This document shows, piece by piece, positions 1 to 12,028 of a DNA stretch of 64,000 nt. Below the pieces are notes generated by a model. The model was given only the letters and a program-made list of their open reading frames with translations, was not told the origin of the DNA and did not search any database. The DNA is from Tagaea sp965279565 (lineage in GTDB: Bacteria; Pseudomonadota; Alphaproteobacteria; CACIAM-22H2). Numbering within the stretch: position 1 is the stretch's first letter; each line of letters opens with the position of its first letter. The translations under genes were made by a program, and so were the position numbers. The stretch is from NCBI GenBank assembly GCA_965279565.1, contig OZ257249.1:3286001-3350000 (forward strand), in the 5' to 3' direction.

Positions 1-105
1 CCGCACGGCTTCGATCCGGCGGCCCTGATCCAGGCGGCGGATTCGGCGCTCTACCGGGCCAAGCAGGGCGGCCGGAACCGCTCCGAATCGTCCGAACAGG
101 CCTGA
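1..105 (+). CDS. GGDEF-domain diguanylate cyclase, 3' end only (PleD-like)
   Basis: Only the last 34 codons lie in the window. They read through ADSALYRAKQGGRNR to a TGA at 103-105, which is the usual C-terminal helix of a GGDEF (diguanylate cyclase) domain, where c-di-GMP is made from two GTP. In many alphaproteobacteria divK-pleD lies next to rpmG, and rpmG follows here on the other strand, so a PleD-type response regulator/cyclase is likely. The catalytic GGDEF loop and any receiver domains lie outside the window, so the exact identity is inferred from context. Confidence 0.8.
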   Translation, partial: PHGFDPAALIQAADSALYRAKQGGRNRSESSEQA

Positions 106-109
106 AATG

Positions 110-140
110 AAAAACCGGGCCGCCGTCGCCGGCGCCCGGT
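110..140 (-). terminator. Intrinsic terminator of rpmG
   Basis: A 7-bp stem (ACCGGGC at 114-120, GCCCGGT at 134-140) with a GC-rich loop is followed, reading the minus strand, by a run of five T (plus-strand AAAAA at 110-114). It lies 43 bases beyond the rpmG stop codon and just past the convergent GGDEF stop. Confidence 0.65.
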
Positions 141-182
141 CGATTCCTGGCGGAGCCGGCCCGAAGGCCGCCCGCTGGAAGG

Positions 183-350
183 CTACTTGATCTTGCCTTC
201 CTTGAAGACCACGTGCTTGCGCGCGACGGGGTCGTACTTCTTGAGCTCGAGCTTTTCCGTCGTCTTGCGCGGATTCTTCTTGGTCACATAGAAGAAGCCG
301 GTGTCGGCGGTGCTGTTGAGCTTGATCAGCATGGGCTTGGACTTGGCCAT
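183..350 (-). CDS. rpmG: 50S ribosomal protein L33
   Basis: This 55-residue basic protein begins MAKSKPMLIKLNSTADTGFF and ends HVVFKEGKIK, the typical ends of bacterial L33. It is a structural protein of the large ribosomal subunit near the E site. It carries no cysteine, so it is the zinc-independent (C-minus) form. The length is the family's usual length. It lies convergent with the GGDEF gene and ends in a recognisable terminator. Confidence 0.95.
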   Translation of the reverse strand: MAKSKPMLIKLNSTADTGFFYVTKKNPRKTTEKLELKKYDPVARKHVVFKEGKIK

Positions 351-437
351 GGCGGGGCCCTCGAAACTGGAGAAATTCGTTAAACGGGCCGGGACAATAG
401 CGTCCGGACAGGGGTTGTCAAGCCGGCAGGCCCCGGG

Positions 438-2024
438 TCAGCGGACCTGGGCCGCCTGCTGGACCGACTGGAGGGTCCGGGAGAACATCGCCGGGTCCCG
501 CAGGAGGGCCGTCGCGATGGCGATTTCGCCGTCCCGGCTGGCGTTATCGGGCGGGCAGATGTCCCGCAAGCTCTTGAGACCGGCCATGTTCGCGTGGTCG
601 GCCGCCCGCCAGCGGCCCATCGTCGCGGCGTCGGTCAGCCCGCCATTGCGCACGGCCGTCAGGGCGTCGGCCACGCTGTCGCTGCGCCCCGAGGTGCAGT
701 AGGCCGGAATCACGCCCAGATCGGCCAGCGGATAGCCTGACGGGGCATGGAAGCGGGCCCAGGTGATGACCAGCTCCCCGTCGTTGGGCATCTGGACGAG
801 CGTCTGGACCGATCCCTTGCCGAACGAGGTGCTGCCCACGACGATCGCGCGGCCGTTGTCCTGGAGGGCCGCCGCGACGATCTCGGAGGCCGACGCGGAC
901 TGGCCGTTGACCAGCACGACGAGCGGGATGTCCTCGCCGATGTCGCCCGGCTGGGCCGTCATGCTCTGGTGGCTGGCGCGGTGCCGGCCGCGGGTCGAAA
1001 CGATCGTGCCGCCGGCAAGGAACAGGTCGGACACCCCGACCGCCTGGTCGAGCAGGCCGCCGAGATTGCCGCGCAGGTCGAGGATCATGCCGCGCATGGC
1101 CGGCTTGATGTCGACCTTCGCCCGGCGGATCGCGTCGGACAGCGCCTCGGTCGTGCGCTGGTTGAAACCGGAGACCTTGACGTAGGCGAGATCGCCGTCG
1201 CGACGGTAGGTCACGGTCGGCGGCACGATGTGGCCGCGCAGCAGGCGCATCTCGATGGTCCGGTCGGACGGCGGGCGGCGCACGTCGAGGCGAAGCTCGG
1301 TGCCGACCGGTCCGCGCAGGCGGGCGATGACATCGCGCTCGGCGAGACCCAGCAGCGAGCGGCCGTCGACGGCGACGAGCCGGTCGCCCACGCGCAGGCC
1401 CGCGCGCGCGGCCGGCGTCTCGGGCGAAACGATGTCGACGCGTGTCTCGCCGTTCTCGAACCCGACGGTGACGCCGATGCCGCCGAAACCGTCGCGCACG
1501 GCGCGGCTTTCGCGCGCGCGGTCCGGATCGTCGTAGCGCGTGTAGGCGTCGAGCTTCGACAGCGATCCGTCCATGAACGCGCGGAAGACCCTGTCGTTTG
1601 GCGTGTCGCGCAGCACCGTCGAAACGCCGCGCGCGGCGTCGACGGCCTGCGCGGTCAATGAGGCCCAGCGCTGCGTGTCGTCGCGGCGCGGCAGGTCGAA
1701 GCCGCCGGCAAGCGTCTCGCCGTCGTAGATGTCGATGCGCGTGTCGCTGCGCTTCACGCCGAGACGCGTGTCGATCTTGTTCAGGTTCGCGAGCCCTGCC
1801 GCCGCGAGGACGGGCAGCTCCACGGGCTGGATATAGCGCGACGAAAGTTCCTCGTAGGCGCGCTGGTAGAAATAGGTGGGCGTCGTCGCGGAAGCCTGCG
1901 TCTGCGTGGGGGCGGGGCGTGCGGCTTCGCGCGGGCCGGCGCAGGCCGTCGCGAACACGACGAGCGTGGCGATCAGGGCCCCGAGCCGGGGTGCGCGACG
2001 GGAATGTGCGCGGCGCATCGCCAT
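438..2024 (-). CDS. S41 family C-terminal processing protease (lipoprotein, PDZ)
   Basis: The 528-residue protein starts with a basic n-region, a hydrophobic helix and a lipobox FATAC (Cys28), so it is probably a periplasm-facing lipoprotein. A PDZ domain lies at about 180-255 (GFGGIGVTVGFENGETRVDI). The S41 protease domain follows, with GQSASASEI supplying the probable nucleophile Ser378 and FGKGSVQ supplying the base Lys403; the 25-residue spacing matches E. coli Tsp (S430/K455). Such enzymes trim C-termini of envelope proteins. The gene lies 7 bases beyond the DUF983 gene in the same direction, so the two are probably cotranscribed. Confidence 0.92.
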   Translation of the reverse strand: MAMRRAHSRRAPRLGALIATLVVFATACAGPREAARPAPTQTQASATTPTYFYQRAYEELSSRYIQPVELPVLAAAGLANLNKIDTRLGVKRSDTRIDIYDGETLAGGFDLPRRDDTQRWASLTAQAVDAARGVSTVLRDTPNDRVFRAFMDGSLSKLDAYTRYDDPDRARESRAVRDGFGGIGVTVGFENGETRVDIVSPETPAARAGLRVGDRLVAVDGRSLLGLAERDVIARLRGPVGTELRLDVRRPPSDRTIEMRLLRGHIVPPTVTYRRDGDLAYVKVSGFNQRTTEALSDAIRRAKVDIKPAMRGMILDLRGNLGGLLDQAVGVSDLFLAGGTIVSTRGRHRASHQSMTAQPGDIGEDIPLVVLVNGQSASASEIVAAALQDNGRAIVVGSTSFGKGSVQTLVQMPNDGELVITWARFHAPSGYPLADLGVIPAYCTSGRSDSVADALTAVRNGGLTDAATMGRWRAADHANMAGLKSLRDICPPDNASRDGEIAIATALLRDPAMFSRTLQSVQQAAQVR

Positions 2025-2031
2025 CGGCCGG

Positions 2032-2418
2032 TCAGCTCCGCGTGCGGTTCGCCCACATCACGCCGAGGACGGCACCCTTGACCGGGCGCATCAGGGCGAG
2101 CGTGAGCGCAAGCGTGAGCGGCAGCCACAGTGCGGCCTGTCCCCAGAGGGGCAGCAGCACGTACCTGTCGACGATCAGCATCGCGCCGACGATGATGTGG
2201 CCGACGATGAAGATCGTGAAATAGGGCGGGGCGTCGTCCACGCGGTAATCGCTCAGCACGTGGCCGCACGAACCGCAGCTTGCGCGCACCGCAAGATAGC
2301 CGTCGAACACGCGGCCCGTGCCGCAGTTGGGGCAGCGCCCGGCCGCGCCCCGGCGCATCCCGACGGTCCAGGACCGTGGCGGCTGGGCAGCGGCGTCGTT
2401 TGGGGTCGAAAACGGCAT
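2032..2418 (-). CDS. DUF983 family membrane protein
   Basis: This 128-residue protein has two CxxC knuckles, CPNCG near residue 31 and CGSCG near residue 48, followed by two strongly hydrophobic helices (about 68-118). That layout, a small zinc-ribbon-like head plus two membrane helices, is the DUF983 family, common in alphaproteobacteria and without an assigned function. It lies between rnr and the S41 protease gene, all on the minus strand. Confidence 0.88.
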   Translation of the reverse strand: MPFSTPNDAAAQPPRSWTVGMRRGAAGRCPNCGTGRVFDGYLAVRASCGSCGHVLSDYRVDDAPPYFTIFIVGHIIVGAMLIVDRYVLLPLWGQAALWLPLTLALTLALMRPVKGAVLGVMWANRTRS

Positions 2419-2537
2419 GAAATGAAGCTCCTGACGGTCATAATATACAGGCGACTACAAGAAGATATGCTTACCGGAATCCGGTTTAAATACCGGATCG
2501 GCATTGCGGCATTCCTGCAACAGTCTTGTGGCCGGGT

Positions 2538-4736
2538 TTAGCGCCGTTGGCGGCCGCGCTTGAAGCTTCCGCGCGGCGGCCGGGAGCTGCCCGTTTCCAT
2601 CAATTCGAAGGACAGGCTTCCGGTCAGGGCGTCGACCTCGCGCAGGCGGACTTCGACAGCCTGTCCAAGGGTATAGACCTTGCCGTTCCGGCTGCCGGTC
2701 AGCACGTGCCGACGCTCGTCGAAATGGTAGTAGTCGCTCGGCAGCGAGCGGACGGGCACCAGACCGTCCGCGCCGATCTCGTCGAGCGTGATGAACAGCC
2801 CGAATTTCTGCACGCCGGATATGCGCGCGGGGAAGACCGCGCCCTGCCGGTCTTCGAGGTATGCGGCGATATAGCGCGCCATCGCGTCGCGCTCGGCGGC
2901 GACGGCCCGGCGTTCGGTCGCCGAGATGTGATCGCCGGCATCGGCGAAGTCGGGAACCGATCCCGATTCCATCAGCCCGCCTTCGCCCAGGCCGTCCGCG
3001 GAAATCAGGCCGCGATGGACCAGCAGGTCGGCATAGCGGCGGATCGGCGACGTGAAATGCGCGTAGCGCGCGAGCGACAGGCCGAAATGGCCCTGGTTCA
3101 CCGGCGAATAGACGGCCAGCGACTGGCTGCGCAGGACCATCTGGTTGACGAGATGGTGGTGCGGCGCGCCCTTCGCCCAGTCGAGCACGCGCACGAAATC
3201 GTGCGGGCGCATCGCGGCCCCGCGCGCAAGACGCAGGCCGAGCCCCTCGAGAGTCTCGCGCAGCGCCTCGACCCGGTCGGCGGCCGGCGGTTCGTGCACG
3301 CGGTACATGCAGGGCAGACGCTTGCGCTCCAGCGTCTCGGCCGCGCACACGTTGGCGAGGATCATGAATTCCTCGATCAGCCGGTGGCTGTCGAGGCGCG
3401 TGCGCGGTGCGATCTTCGCGACCTTGCCGTCGGTCCCGAGCTCGACCTTGCGCTCCTCGACGTCGATGTCGAGGGCACCGCGTGCCAGCCGTGCGGCGAG
3501 CAGCGCCTCGTAGGCGCCGTAGAGCGGACCGACCACCTTGTCCATGATCCAGCCCGGCGCCTTCTCGTGGCCGTCGGCGATCGCCTGGATCCGCTCGTAG
3601 GTGAAGCGCTGCGCCGAGCGGATCACGGCGCGGACGAAGCGATGGCTGCGTTTGGTTCCGCTCCGGTCGACGACGATGTGCACGGCGAGCGTCGGCCGGT
3701 CCTCGTCGGGTCGCAGCGAGCACAGATCGTTCGACAGCCGTTCGGGCAGCATCGGCACGACGCGGTCGGGGAAATAGCAGGAGTTGCCGCGCTGGTAGGC
3801 CGAGCGGTCGAGCGCGTCGCCCGTGCGCACGTACCACGCGACGTCGGCGATCGCGACGATCAGCCGCCAGCCGCCGGGATTTCCCGGATCGTCGTCGGGT
3901 TCGGCAAGCACCGCGTCGTCGAAGTCGCGCGCGTCGGCACCGTCGATCGTGACGATGGGCCGCTCGCGCAGATCTTCGCGTGCGCCGACCGGTGCGGGCC
4001 GGGCGCGCTCGGCCTGGGCGAGTGCGTCTTCGGGAAACACCGTCGGGATGTCCTGCGCGTAGATGGCAATCAGGCTCGCCGACCGCGGATCACCGAGCCG
4101 GCCGATCCGTTCGACGACCTTCGCGCGCGGCAGCCCGAGACGGCGCTGCGGCATCACCTCGGCAAGGACGAGTTCGCCCGGCTGCGCCTCGCCGATCCCG
4201 TCGGCTTCGATGGCGAACTCGGTCTTCACGCGCCGGTCGGTGGGCGACAGGCGCCAGCCGGTCCCGGCCTTCTCGATGCGGCCGACGACGCGCTCGACCG
4301 CGCGTTCGGCGAGCCGGACGAGTGTCGCCACCCATTCGCCGTCGACGAACTCGAATCGCCCGATCCCGTGCGCGCCGACGGCCGGGACCGGATGCCCGTC
4401 GGCCACGCGCAGGCGCGCGAGCGGCGAAGGGCCGGTCCATTCGAGCGCCTTCGCCAGCATCGTGCCGTCCTCGACATCCGTGCCGACGATCTCGAAGGGA
4501 ATCGATTCGCCCGACGAACGGGCGCCGGCACGCACGATGCGCCCTTCGCCGACGAACGCGATCCGCCCCTCGCGCGCCATGTCGCGCAACAGATGGTTGA
4601 GCGCGCGGCGGCCTTCGCCCTTCAGCCCCAACTGCTTGATGAGGCGGCGCTTGTCGACCGGCACCGGGCTGCGGGCGAGCGCTTCCAGCACGCCTTCGGC
4701 GGTGGGGCGGGGATCGTGGCGACTCGTGCGGGGCAC
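2538..4736 (-). CDS. rnr: Ribonuclease R
   Basis: RNase R is a processive 3'-5' exoribonuclease that degrades structured RNA. The product has an N-terminal winged-helix region (residues 10-60), cold-shock-like OB folds, the RNB catalytic domain with the metal-binding run IDGADARDFDDAV (Asp265, Asp271, Asp273, Asp274), and a C-terminal S1 domain (about 645-725) with a basic tail. I chose the GTG at 4736 (732 aa). The frame stays open to 4958, but the added 74 residues are arginine-rich and would overlap the divergent response-regulator gene. No strong Shine-Dalgarno sequence supports the GTG, so the start is the weak point. Confidence 0.9.
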   Translation of the reverse strand: MPRTSRHDPRPTAEGVLEALARSPVPVDKRRLIKQLGLKGEGRRALNHLLRDMAREGRIAFVGEGRIVRAGARSSGESIPFEIVGTDVEDGTMLAKALEWTGPSPLARLRVADGHPVPAVGAHGIGRFEFVDGEWVATLVRLAERAVERVVGRIEKAGTGWRLSPTDRRVKTEFAIEADGIGEAQPGELVLAEVMPQRRLGLPRAKVVERIGRLGDPRSASLIAIYAQDIPTVFPEDALAQAERARPAPVGAREDLRERPIVTIDGADARDFDDAVLAEPDDDPGNPGGWRLIVAIADVAWYVRTGDALDRSAYQRGNSCYFPDRVVPMLPERLSNDLCSLRPDEDRPTLAVHIVVDRSGTKRSHRFVRAVIRSAQRFTYERIQAIADGHEKAPGWIMDKVVGPLYGAYEALLAARLARGALDIDVEERKVELGTDGKVAKIAPRTRLDSHRLIEEFMILANVCAAETLERKRLPCMYRVHEPPAADRVEALRETLEGLGLRLARGAAMRPHDFVRVLDWAKGAPHHHLVNQMVLRSQSLAVYSPVNQGHFGLSLARYAHFTSPIRRYADLLVHRGLISADGLGEGGLMESGSVPDFADAGDHISATERRAVAAERDAMARYIAAYLEDRQGAVFPARISGVQKFGLFITLDEIGADGLVPVRSLPSDYYHFDERRHVLTGSRNGKVYTLGQAVEVRLREVDALTGSLSFELMETGSSRPPRGSFKRGRQRR

Positions 4737-4828
4737 GCACCCAAGGTGGACCCGGTCCGGTGCCGGGTGCAACGCAGTTGCGCAAATCTGCCTGTCATGA
4801 CTATTTTTTATGTCAGGACGGAGTGCGG

Positions 4829-5221
4829 ATGAACTTTCTGATCGTCGACGACGACGCCGATATGCGACTGACCCTGCGCGACATGCTTGAATCGCTCGGC
4901 GCTTCCCGCGTCTGGGCCGTCGGCGACGGGAACAAGGCGCTCGAACGCATGCGTGCACTCGATTTCGGGCGCAACGACGTCGTCCTCGCGGACTGGAACA
5001 TGCGGCCGATGACGGGGCTCGAACTGCTCGACGTGGTCCGCACGGACCGGAAACTCTGTCAGGTCTATTTCGTGATGATCACCGGCGATTCGGGGCAAGA
5101 GCGTGTCGTCGCGGCGCGCGAACGCGGCGTCAACGACTACCTGATCAAGCCGTTCGAGATGCTGGCATTGCGGCGAAAACTCGGTACGTTCCTTCCCGCA
5201 CCGCGCGGCGTCCGGGGATAG
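4829..5221 (+). CDS. Single-domain CheY-like response regulator
   Basis: The 130-residue protein is a lone receiver domain. Acidic residues Asp7-Asp9 (IVDDDADM), phosphoacceptor Asp55 (VLADWNM), Thr85 (MITGD) and Lys107 (LIKPFE) are all present. No output domain follows, so it must act by protein-protein contact or in a phosphorelay. The ATG at 4829 has an AGGACGGA ribosome site. It lies 30 bases before a hybrid histidine kinase on the same strand, which is the likely partner. It is divergent from rnr. Confidence 0.92.
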   Translation: MNFLIVDDDADMRLTLRDMLESLGASRVWAVGDGNKALERMRALDFGRNDVVLADWNMRPMTGLELLDVVRTDRKLCQVYFVMITGDSGQERVVAARERGVNDYLIKPFEMLALRRKLGTFLPAPRGVRG

Positions 5222-5251
5222 TCCGGCACGCCGGCCGGAACGGGGAATTCC

Positions 5252-8134
5252 ATGGAGATGCTCGGCTGGGCCGTCGGCGCGCTGGGTCTGGTCGCCGGCT
5301 TTGCCGGCTGGCGACTGGCCGTCGCCGCGCGCCGCAACGAGTCGCGCATCGTGCAGGCACTCGACGCACTCGACGAAGGCTTCGCGCTGTGGAGCGCCGA
5401 CGACCGGCTGCTCCACGCCAACCGCCGCTACCGCGAGATCTATGCCGAATCGGCCTCGCAGCTGACTCTCGGCATCGGCTACGAGCAGCACCTGCGCATC
5501 CGGCTGTCGGCACCCAGTGCCGGCATGCCGCCGGAAGCGCGCGAAGCCTATGTCCGCAAGCGGCTCGAGGACCGCAAGCTCCAGCGGCCGCCGACCGACG
5601 TCCCGCAGGCGTGGGGGCGCTGGGTGCGCACGATCGACCGGCGCACGCCCGACGGTTCGATGGTGTCCGTGCGCATCGACGTCTCCGACATCAAGGCGCA
5701 GGAGGTCGAATCGCGCAGTCAGGCGCTGCTGCTGCAGTCGACCTTCGACAACATCACCGACGGCCTGATCGTCGTCGACGGCGAGGAACGGCTGGCGCTC
5801 TGGAACGCCAACGCGCTCGACATCCTCGGCCTGCCGAAGGAACTGGCGCAGGTCGGCCGGCCCTATCGCGACGTGCTGACTTTCCTCGCGACGCGCGGCG
5901 ATTTCGGCCCGCCGCCGCCCGGCTCGGCCGGCGACCCGGTCGCGGCGATCATCGAGAACAACATCGCGCGCCTGCCGGACTCGTTCACGCGCACGCTCGC
6001 CTCCGGCCGCATCGTCGAGTTCCACAAGGCGAAGATGGCCGGTGGCGGGTTCCTGTCGACGCTCAGCGACATCACGCGGCGCATCGCCTCCACGCAGGCC
6101 GCGGCGACGGCGCACCGCCGCCTCGTCGACGCGATCGAGAGCTTCCCCGAAGGTTTCGCGCTGTTCGACGCCGACGACCGGCTCGTCACCTGCAACGCGC
6201 GATACCGCGAGATGTACCGCGCGATCGCACCCATGCTCGTGGCCGGCACGCGCTTCGAGGATCAGGTGCGGGCGATGGCGCAGACGAACGAGAGCATCGT
6301 CGATCCCGCCGAACTCGAAGCCCATGTCGCCGAACGCATGCGCCATCACCGCGAACCGAGCGAGCCGTTCGACGTGCGCCGGGCGAACGGGCGCTGGATC
6401 CGCGTGATCGACCGGCGGACCGCCGACGGCGGAACCGTCGCGATCCGCATCGACATCAGCGACCTGCGCCGACGCGAGACGGTGCTGACGATCGTCGTCG
6501 AGACCGCGCAGCGCCTGCTGGTCGAGACGCGCTGGCGCAGCCCGGTCGAGGAGATGCTGACGCGTCTCGGGCACGCGCTGGGCGTGAGCCGGACGATGCT
6601 GGGCCGGAACAAGACGCGCGCGAACGGCAAGATCACCCAGAAGGACCTGTTCGAGTGGGACGCGCCGGGAATCGTGCGGATCGTCGGCAACCCGGATTTC
6701 GAGGGCTTCGCGATCAAGGATACGGCCTTCCAGGACTGGCGCCTGGCGCGTTCGCGCGGCGAGACCGTCTATGGCGTGGTCAGCGAACTGCCGCCCGACA
6801 AGCAGGAATGGCTCGGCCGGCAGGGCGTGCAATCGCTGATCCGCGTGCCCGTGATGGTCGGCGGCGTCTGGTGGGGCAGCGTGGGCTTCGACCATTGCCG
6901 CGTGGCGCACCGCTGGGAACCGCTGGAGATCGAGGCGATCAAGGCCGCCGCCACGCTGATCGGCATCGCGATCCAGCGCGAGGTCGCGGCCGAGCAGGTC
7001 GAACGCCAGCGCGAGGCGCTGTTCCGCAGCGAGAAGATGGCCGCGATGGGCTCGCTGCTCGCCGGCGTGGCGCACGAGCTCAACAACCCGCTGGCCATCG
7101 TCGTGGGGCAGGCATCTCTGCTCTTCGAGACTTCGACCGACGAACGCACGCTCGCGCGCGCCGACCGCATCTCGCAGGCCGCCGACCGCTGCGCGCGGAT
7201 CGTGCGGACCTTCCTTGCCATGGCGCGCCAGCGCCCGCCCGAGCGGGCACCCGTCGACCTGCGCGCGGTCGTCCGCAGCACGGTCGAATTGCTTTCCTAT
7301 GCGCTGAAGGCCGACGGCGTGCGCGTCGAACTCGACCTGCCGGACGAGCTGCCCAGCGTGTGGGGCGACGGCGACCAGCTGGCACAGGTCGTCAGCAACC
7401 TGATCGTCAACGCGCAGCAGGCGGTGCGTGCACTTCCGGGCGAGCGGAAGCTCCGCATCGGCTTGTCGGTGGACGCAGAAGATGCCGGATTCGTCACGCT
7501 CGGCGTCGCCGACAACGGCGGCGGCGTGCCCGAGGCGCTGCGCACCCGGATCTTCGAACCGTTCTTCACGACCAAGCCCGTCGGTGCGGGAACGGGCGTG
7601 GGCCTGTCGGTCTGCCGCGGCATCGTCGAGGCGCATGACGGATCGATCGAGGTCGACGACGCCGATCAGGGTGGTGCGCGCTTCACCGTGCGCCTGCCGG
7701 TGTCGCGCGGCGGCGCGGGCGGCGAGATCGTCGCCGAGCATGCCAGCGCGCTACGCCTGCCGCCCGACACGAACGTGCTGCTGGTCGACGACGAGCCGGA
7801 CATCCTGCGTACGCTGGGCGAACTGCTGGAAGCGTGCGGTGCACGTACGCAGATGGCCGCCAACGGAAACGAAGCGCTCGCCAAGCTCGCGAACGCCGAT
7901 TTCGATCTGGTGTTCTGCGACATGCGCATGCCCGAGCTCGACGGGCCGGGCCTGTTCCGGGCGGTCTCGGAACGCGCCCCCGATCTCGCGCGCCGCTTCG
8001 TGTTCGTGACCGGCGACGTGCTGTCGGTCGACGTCGCGCGCTTCCTGAACGAGACGACGGCTCCGCATATCGAGAAGCCGTTCCGGCGCAGCGAGATCAT
8101 GCGCACGGCGCTGGCCATCCTCGAACGCCACTAG
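5252..8134 (+). CDS. Hybrid sensor histidine kinase (three PAS, GAF-like, HisKA, HATPase, REC)
   Basis: This is a 960-residue kinase with one hydrophobic N-terminal helix (residues 4-24) and no large periplasmic domain. Three PAS-like units follow: near 35-140 (ALDEGFALWSADDRLLHANR), 165-280 and 290-405; the first and third are clearly related to each other (ESFPEGFALFDADDRLVTCN). A GAF-like region spans about 410-580. The HisKA H-box is GVAHELNNP with His608, followed by an HATPase with DNGGGVPE and GTGVGLSV. The C-terminal receiver carries Asp890 (FCDMRMPELDG). Signal input is probably cytosolic. It should autophosphorylate at His608 and relay to its own receiver or to the adjacent CheY-like protein. 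Confidence 0.92.
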   Translation: MEMLGWAVGALGLVAGFAGWRLAVAARRNESRIVQALDALDEGFALWSADDRLLHANRRYREIYAESASQLTLGIGYEQHLRIRLSAPSAGMPPEAREAYVRKRLEDRKLQRPPTDVPQAWGRWVRTIDRRTPDGSMVSVRIDVSDIKAQEVESRSQALLLQSTFDNITDGLIVVDGEERLALWNANALDILGLPKELAQVGRPYRDVLTFLATRGDFGPPPPGSAGDPVAAIIENNIARLPDSFTRTLASGRIVEFHKAKMAGGGFLSTLSDITRRIASTQAAATAHRRLVDAIESFPEGFALFDADDRLVTCNARYREMYRAIAPMLVAGTRFEDQVRAMAQTNESIVDPAELEAHVAERMRHHREPSEPFDVRRANGRWIRVIDRRTADGGTVAIRIDISDLRRRETVLTIVVETAQRLLVETRWRSPVEEMLTRLGHALGVSRTMLGRNKTRANGKITQKDLFEWDAPGIVRIVGNPDFEGFAIKDTAFQDWRLARSRGETVYGVVSELPPDKQEWLGRQGVQSLIRVPVMVGGVWWGSVGFDHCRVAHRWEPLEIEAIKAAATLIGIAIQREVAAEQVERQREALFRSEKMAAMGSLLAGVAHELNNPLAIVVGQASLLFETSTDERTLARADRISQAADRCARIVRTFLAMARQRPPERAPVDLRAVVRSTVELLSYALKADGVRVELDLPDELPSVWGDGDQLAQVVSNLIVNAQQAVRALPGERKLRIGLSVDAEDAGFVTLGVADNGGGVPEALRTRIFEPFFTTKPVGAGTGVGLSVCRGIVEAHDGSIEVDDADQGGARFTVRLPVSRGGAGGEIVAEHASALRLPPDTNVLLVDDEPDILRTLGELLEACGARTQMAANGNEALAKLANADFDLVFCDMRMPELDGPGLFRAVSERAPDLARRFVFVTGDVLSVDVARFLNETTAPHIEKPFRRSEIMRTALAILERH

Positions 8135-8144
8135 GGCGTCAGGT

Positions 8145-10829
<2,685 letters not shown>

Positions 10830-10874
10830 CGATCTTTCCGCGTAAACCCCTGTTCGGGGCCGGTTCCTGCGACG

Positions 10875-11984
10875 TCAGAGGCGCCGCGAGACCCGGTTGC
10901 CCGGATGCCTGTCGATTGCACCGGCCAGCTCCAATTCGAGCAGGGCGGCCAGGACGACGGGGGCGGACAATTGGCACTCGCGCACGATTTCGTCAACTGA
11001 GGTGGGGGACGGGGCCAGCCGGGACAGGATGGTTTCACGTGCTTTGTTGATCATATTTTCATCTGTTTCATAATAGCTTGAATATGATTCCTCACCTTTT
11101 TTATCAGGTTCCGAAATGGGGCGGCGAAGGATCGCGTCGAGGACGTCCCGGGCGGTCTCGACGAGGACGGCCCCCTGCCGGAGCAGATCGTTGGTGCCGC
11201 TGGCGCGGGGGTCGAGCGGGGAGCCCGGGACGGCCAGGACCTCGCGCCCCTGCTCGCCCGCCAGCCGGGCAGTGATCAGCGAACCCGACCGCAAGGCCGC
11301 TTCGACGACCAGCGTGCCGAGCGCCATGCCGGAAACAATCCGGTTGCGCCGCGGGAAGTGCCTTGCCTGGGGCGTCTCGCCGAACCGGATCTCGGAGACG
11401 GCGGCACCGCTCTCGACAATCCGGCCGTAGAGGGCGGCATTCTCGGCCGGGTAGATGATGTCGATCCCGCCGGCCATGACGGCCACGGTCCCGGTCACGA
11501 GCGATCCCTGATGGGCGGCCGTATCGATGCCGCGCGCGAGACCCGACACGATCGCGAGGCCCGCCTGGCCGAGTTCCTCGGCAAGCATGCGCGCGAATTT
11601 CTGTCCGTTGATCGACGCGTTGCGCGCGCCGACGACCGCAAGGCACGGGCGATTCCAGATATGGGGGAAACCGCGCACGGCCAGCAGGGGCGGGGCATCC
11701 TCGATCTCGGCCAGCAGGGGCGGATAGTCCGGCTCGCCGCAGCCCACGAAGCGGCCGCCGGCCTTGGCGAGGTCGGCGATCTCGCGCTCGGCTTCCATGA
11801 TCGAAGCGATGCGGATCGATTTCTTGCCGGCACGCCGCGCGAGGTCCGGGATCGCGGCAAGCGCTTCGGCGGCCGTCCGGTAGCGGCGGACAAGCTGGAA
11901 GAACGCGACCGGTCCGACATTCTCGCTGCGGATCAGCCGCAGCCAGTCACGTCGCTGGACATCGGTGAGCATGTCGCCTGCCAT
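10875..11984 (-). CDS. dprA: DNA-processing protein DprA
   Basis: DprA binds incoming single-stranded DNA and loads RecA during transformation; it is also kept in many bacteria not known to be competent. The 369-residue protein has a helical N-terminal region, the Rossmann-like DprA core with VSGLARGIDTAAHQGSL and GTLVVEAALRSGSLITA, and a C-terminal winged helix (about 320-365, SVDEIVRECQLSAPVVLAAL). The start at 11984 is followed by a second ATG at 11972 with a better-placed AGG, so the true start may be four codons later. It lies between plsY and topA. Confidence 0.95.
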   Translation of the reverse strand: MAGDMLTDVQRRDWLRLIRSENVGPVAFFQLVRRYRTAAEALAAIPDLARRAGKKSIRIASIMEAEREIADLAKAGGRFVGCGEPDYPPLLAEIEDAPPLLAVRGFPHIWNRPCLAVVGARNASINGQKFARMLAEELGQAGLAIVSGLARGIDTAAHQGSLVTGTVAVMAGGIDIIYPAENAALYGRIVESGAAVSEIRFGETPQARHFPRRNRIVSGMALGTLVVEAALRSGSLITARLAGEQGREVLAVPGSPLDPRASGTNDLLRQGAVLVETARDVLDAILRRPISEPDKKGEESYSSYYETDENMINKARETILSRLAPSPTSVDEIVRECQLSAPVVLAALLELELAGAIDRHPGNRVSRRL

Positions 11985-12028
11985 CGGCCGCGATTAACGC
12001 GCACGGCCGGCGACGAGTCAACTTGAGG

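Noticed and set aside
2526..4832. 768-residue plus-strand open frame opposite rnr
   Set aside because: Antisense shadow of RNase R; low-complexity composition and no ribosome site or neighbours in that direction.
4737..4958. 74-codon N-terminal extension of RNase R
   Set aside because: It is Arg-rich, unlike the family, and would overlap the first 130 bases of the divergent response-regulator gene, which has a good ribosome site.
4808..7741. 977-residue open frame on the minus strand opposite the histidine kinase
   Set aside because: It is the shadow of a GC-rich coding region: composition is His/Arg/Asp-rich with no domain, while the plus strand encodes a clear kinase.
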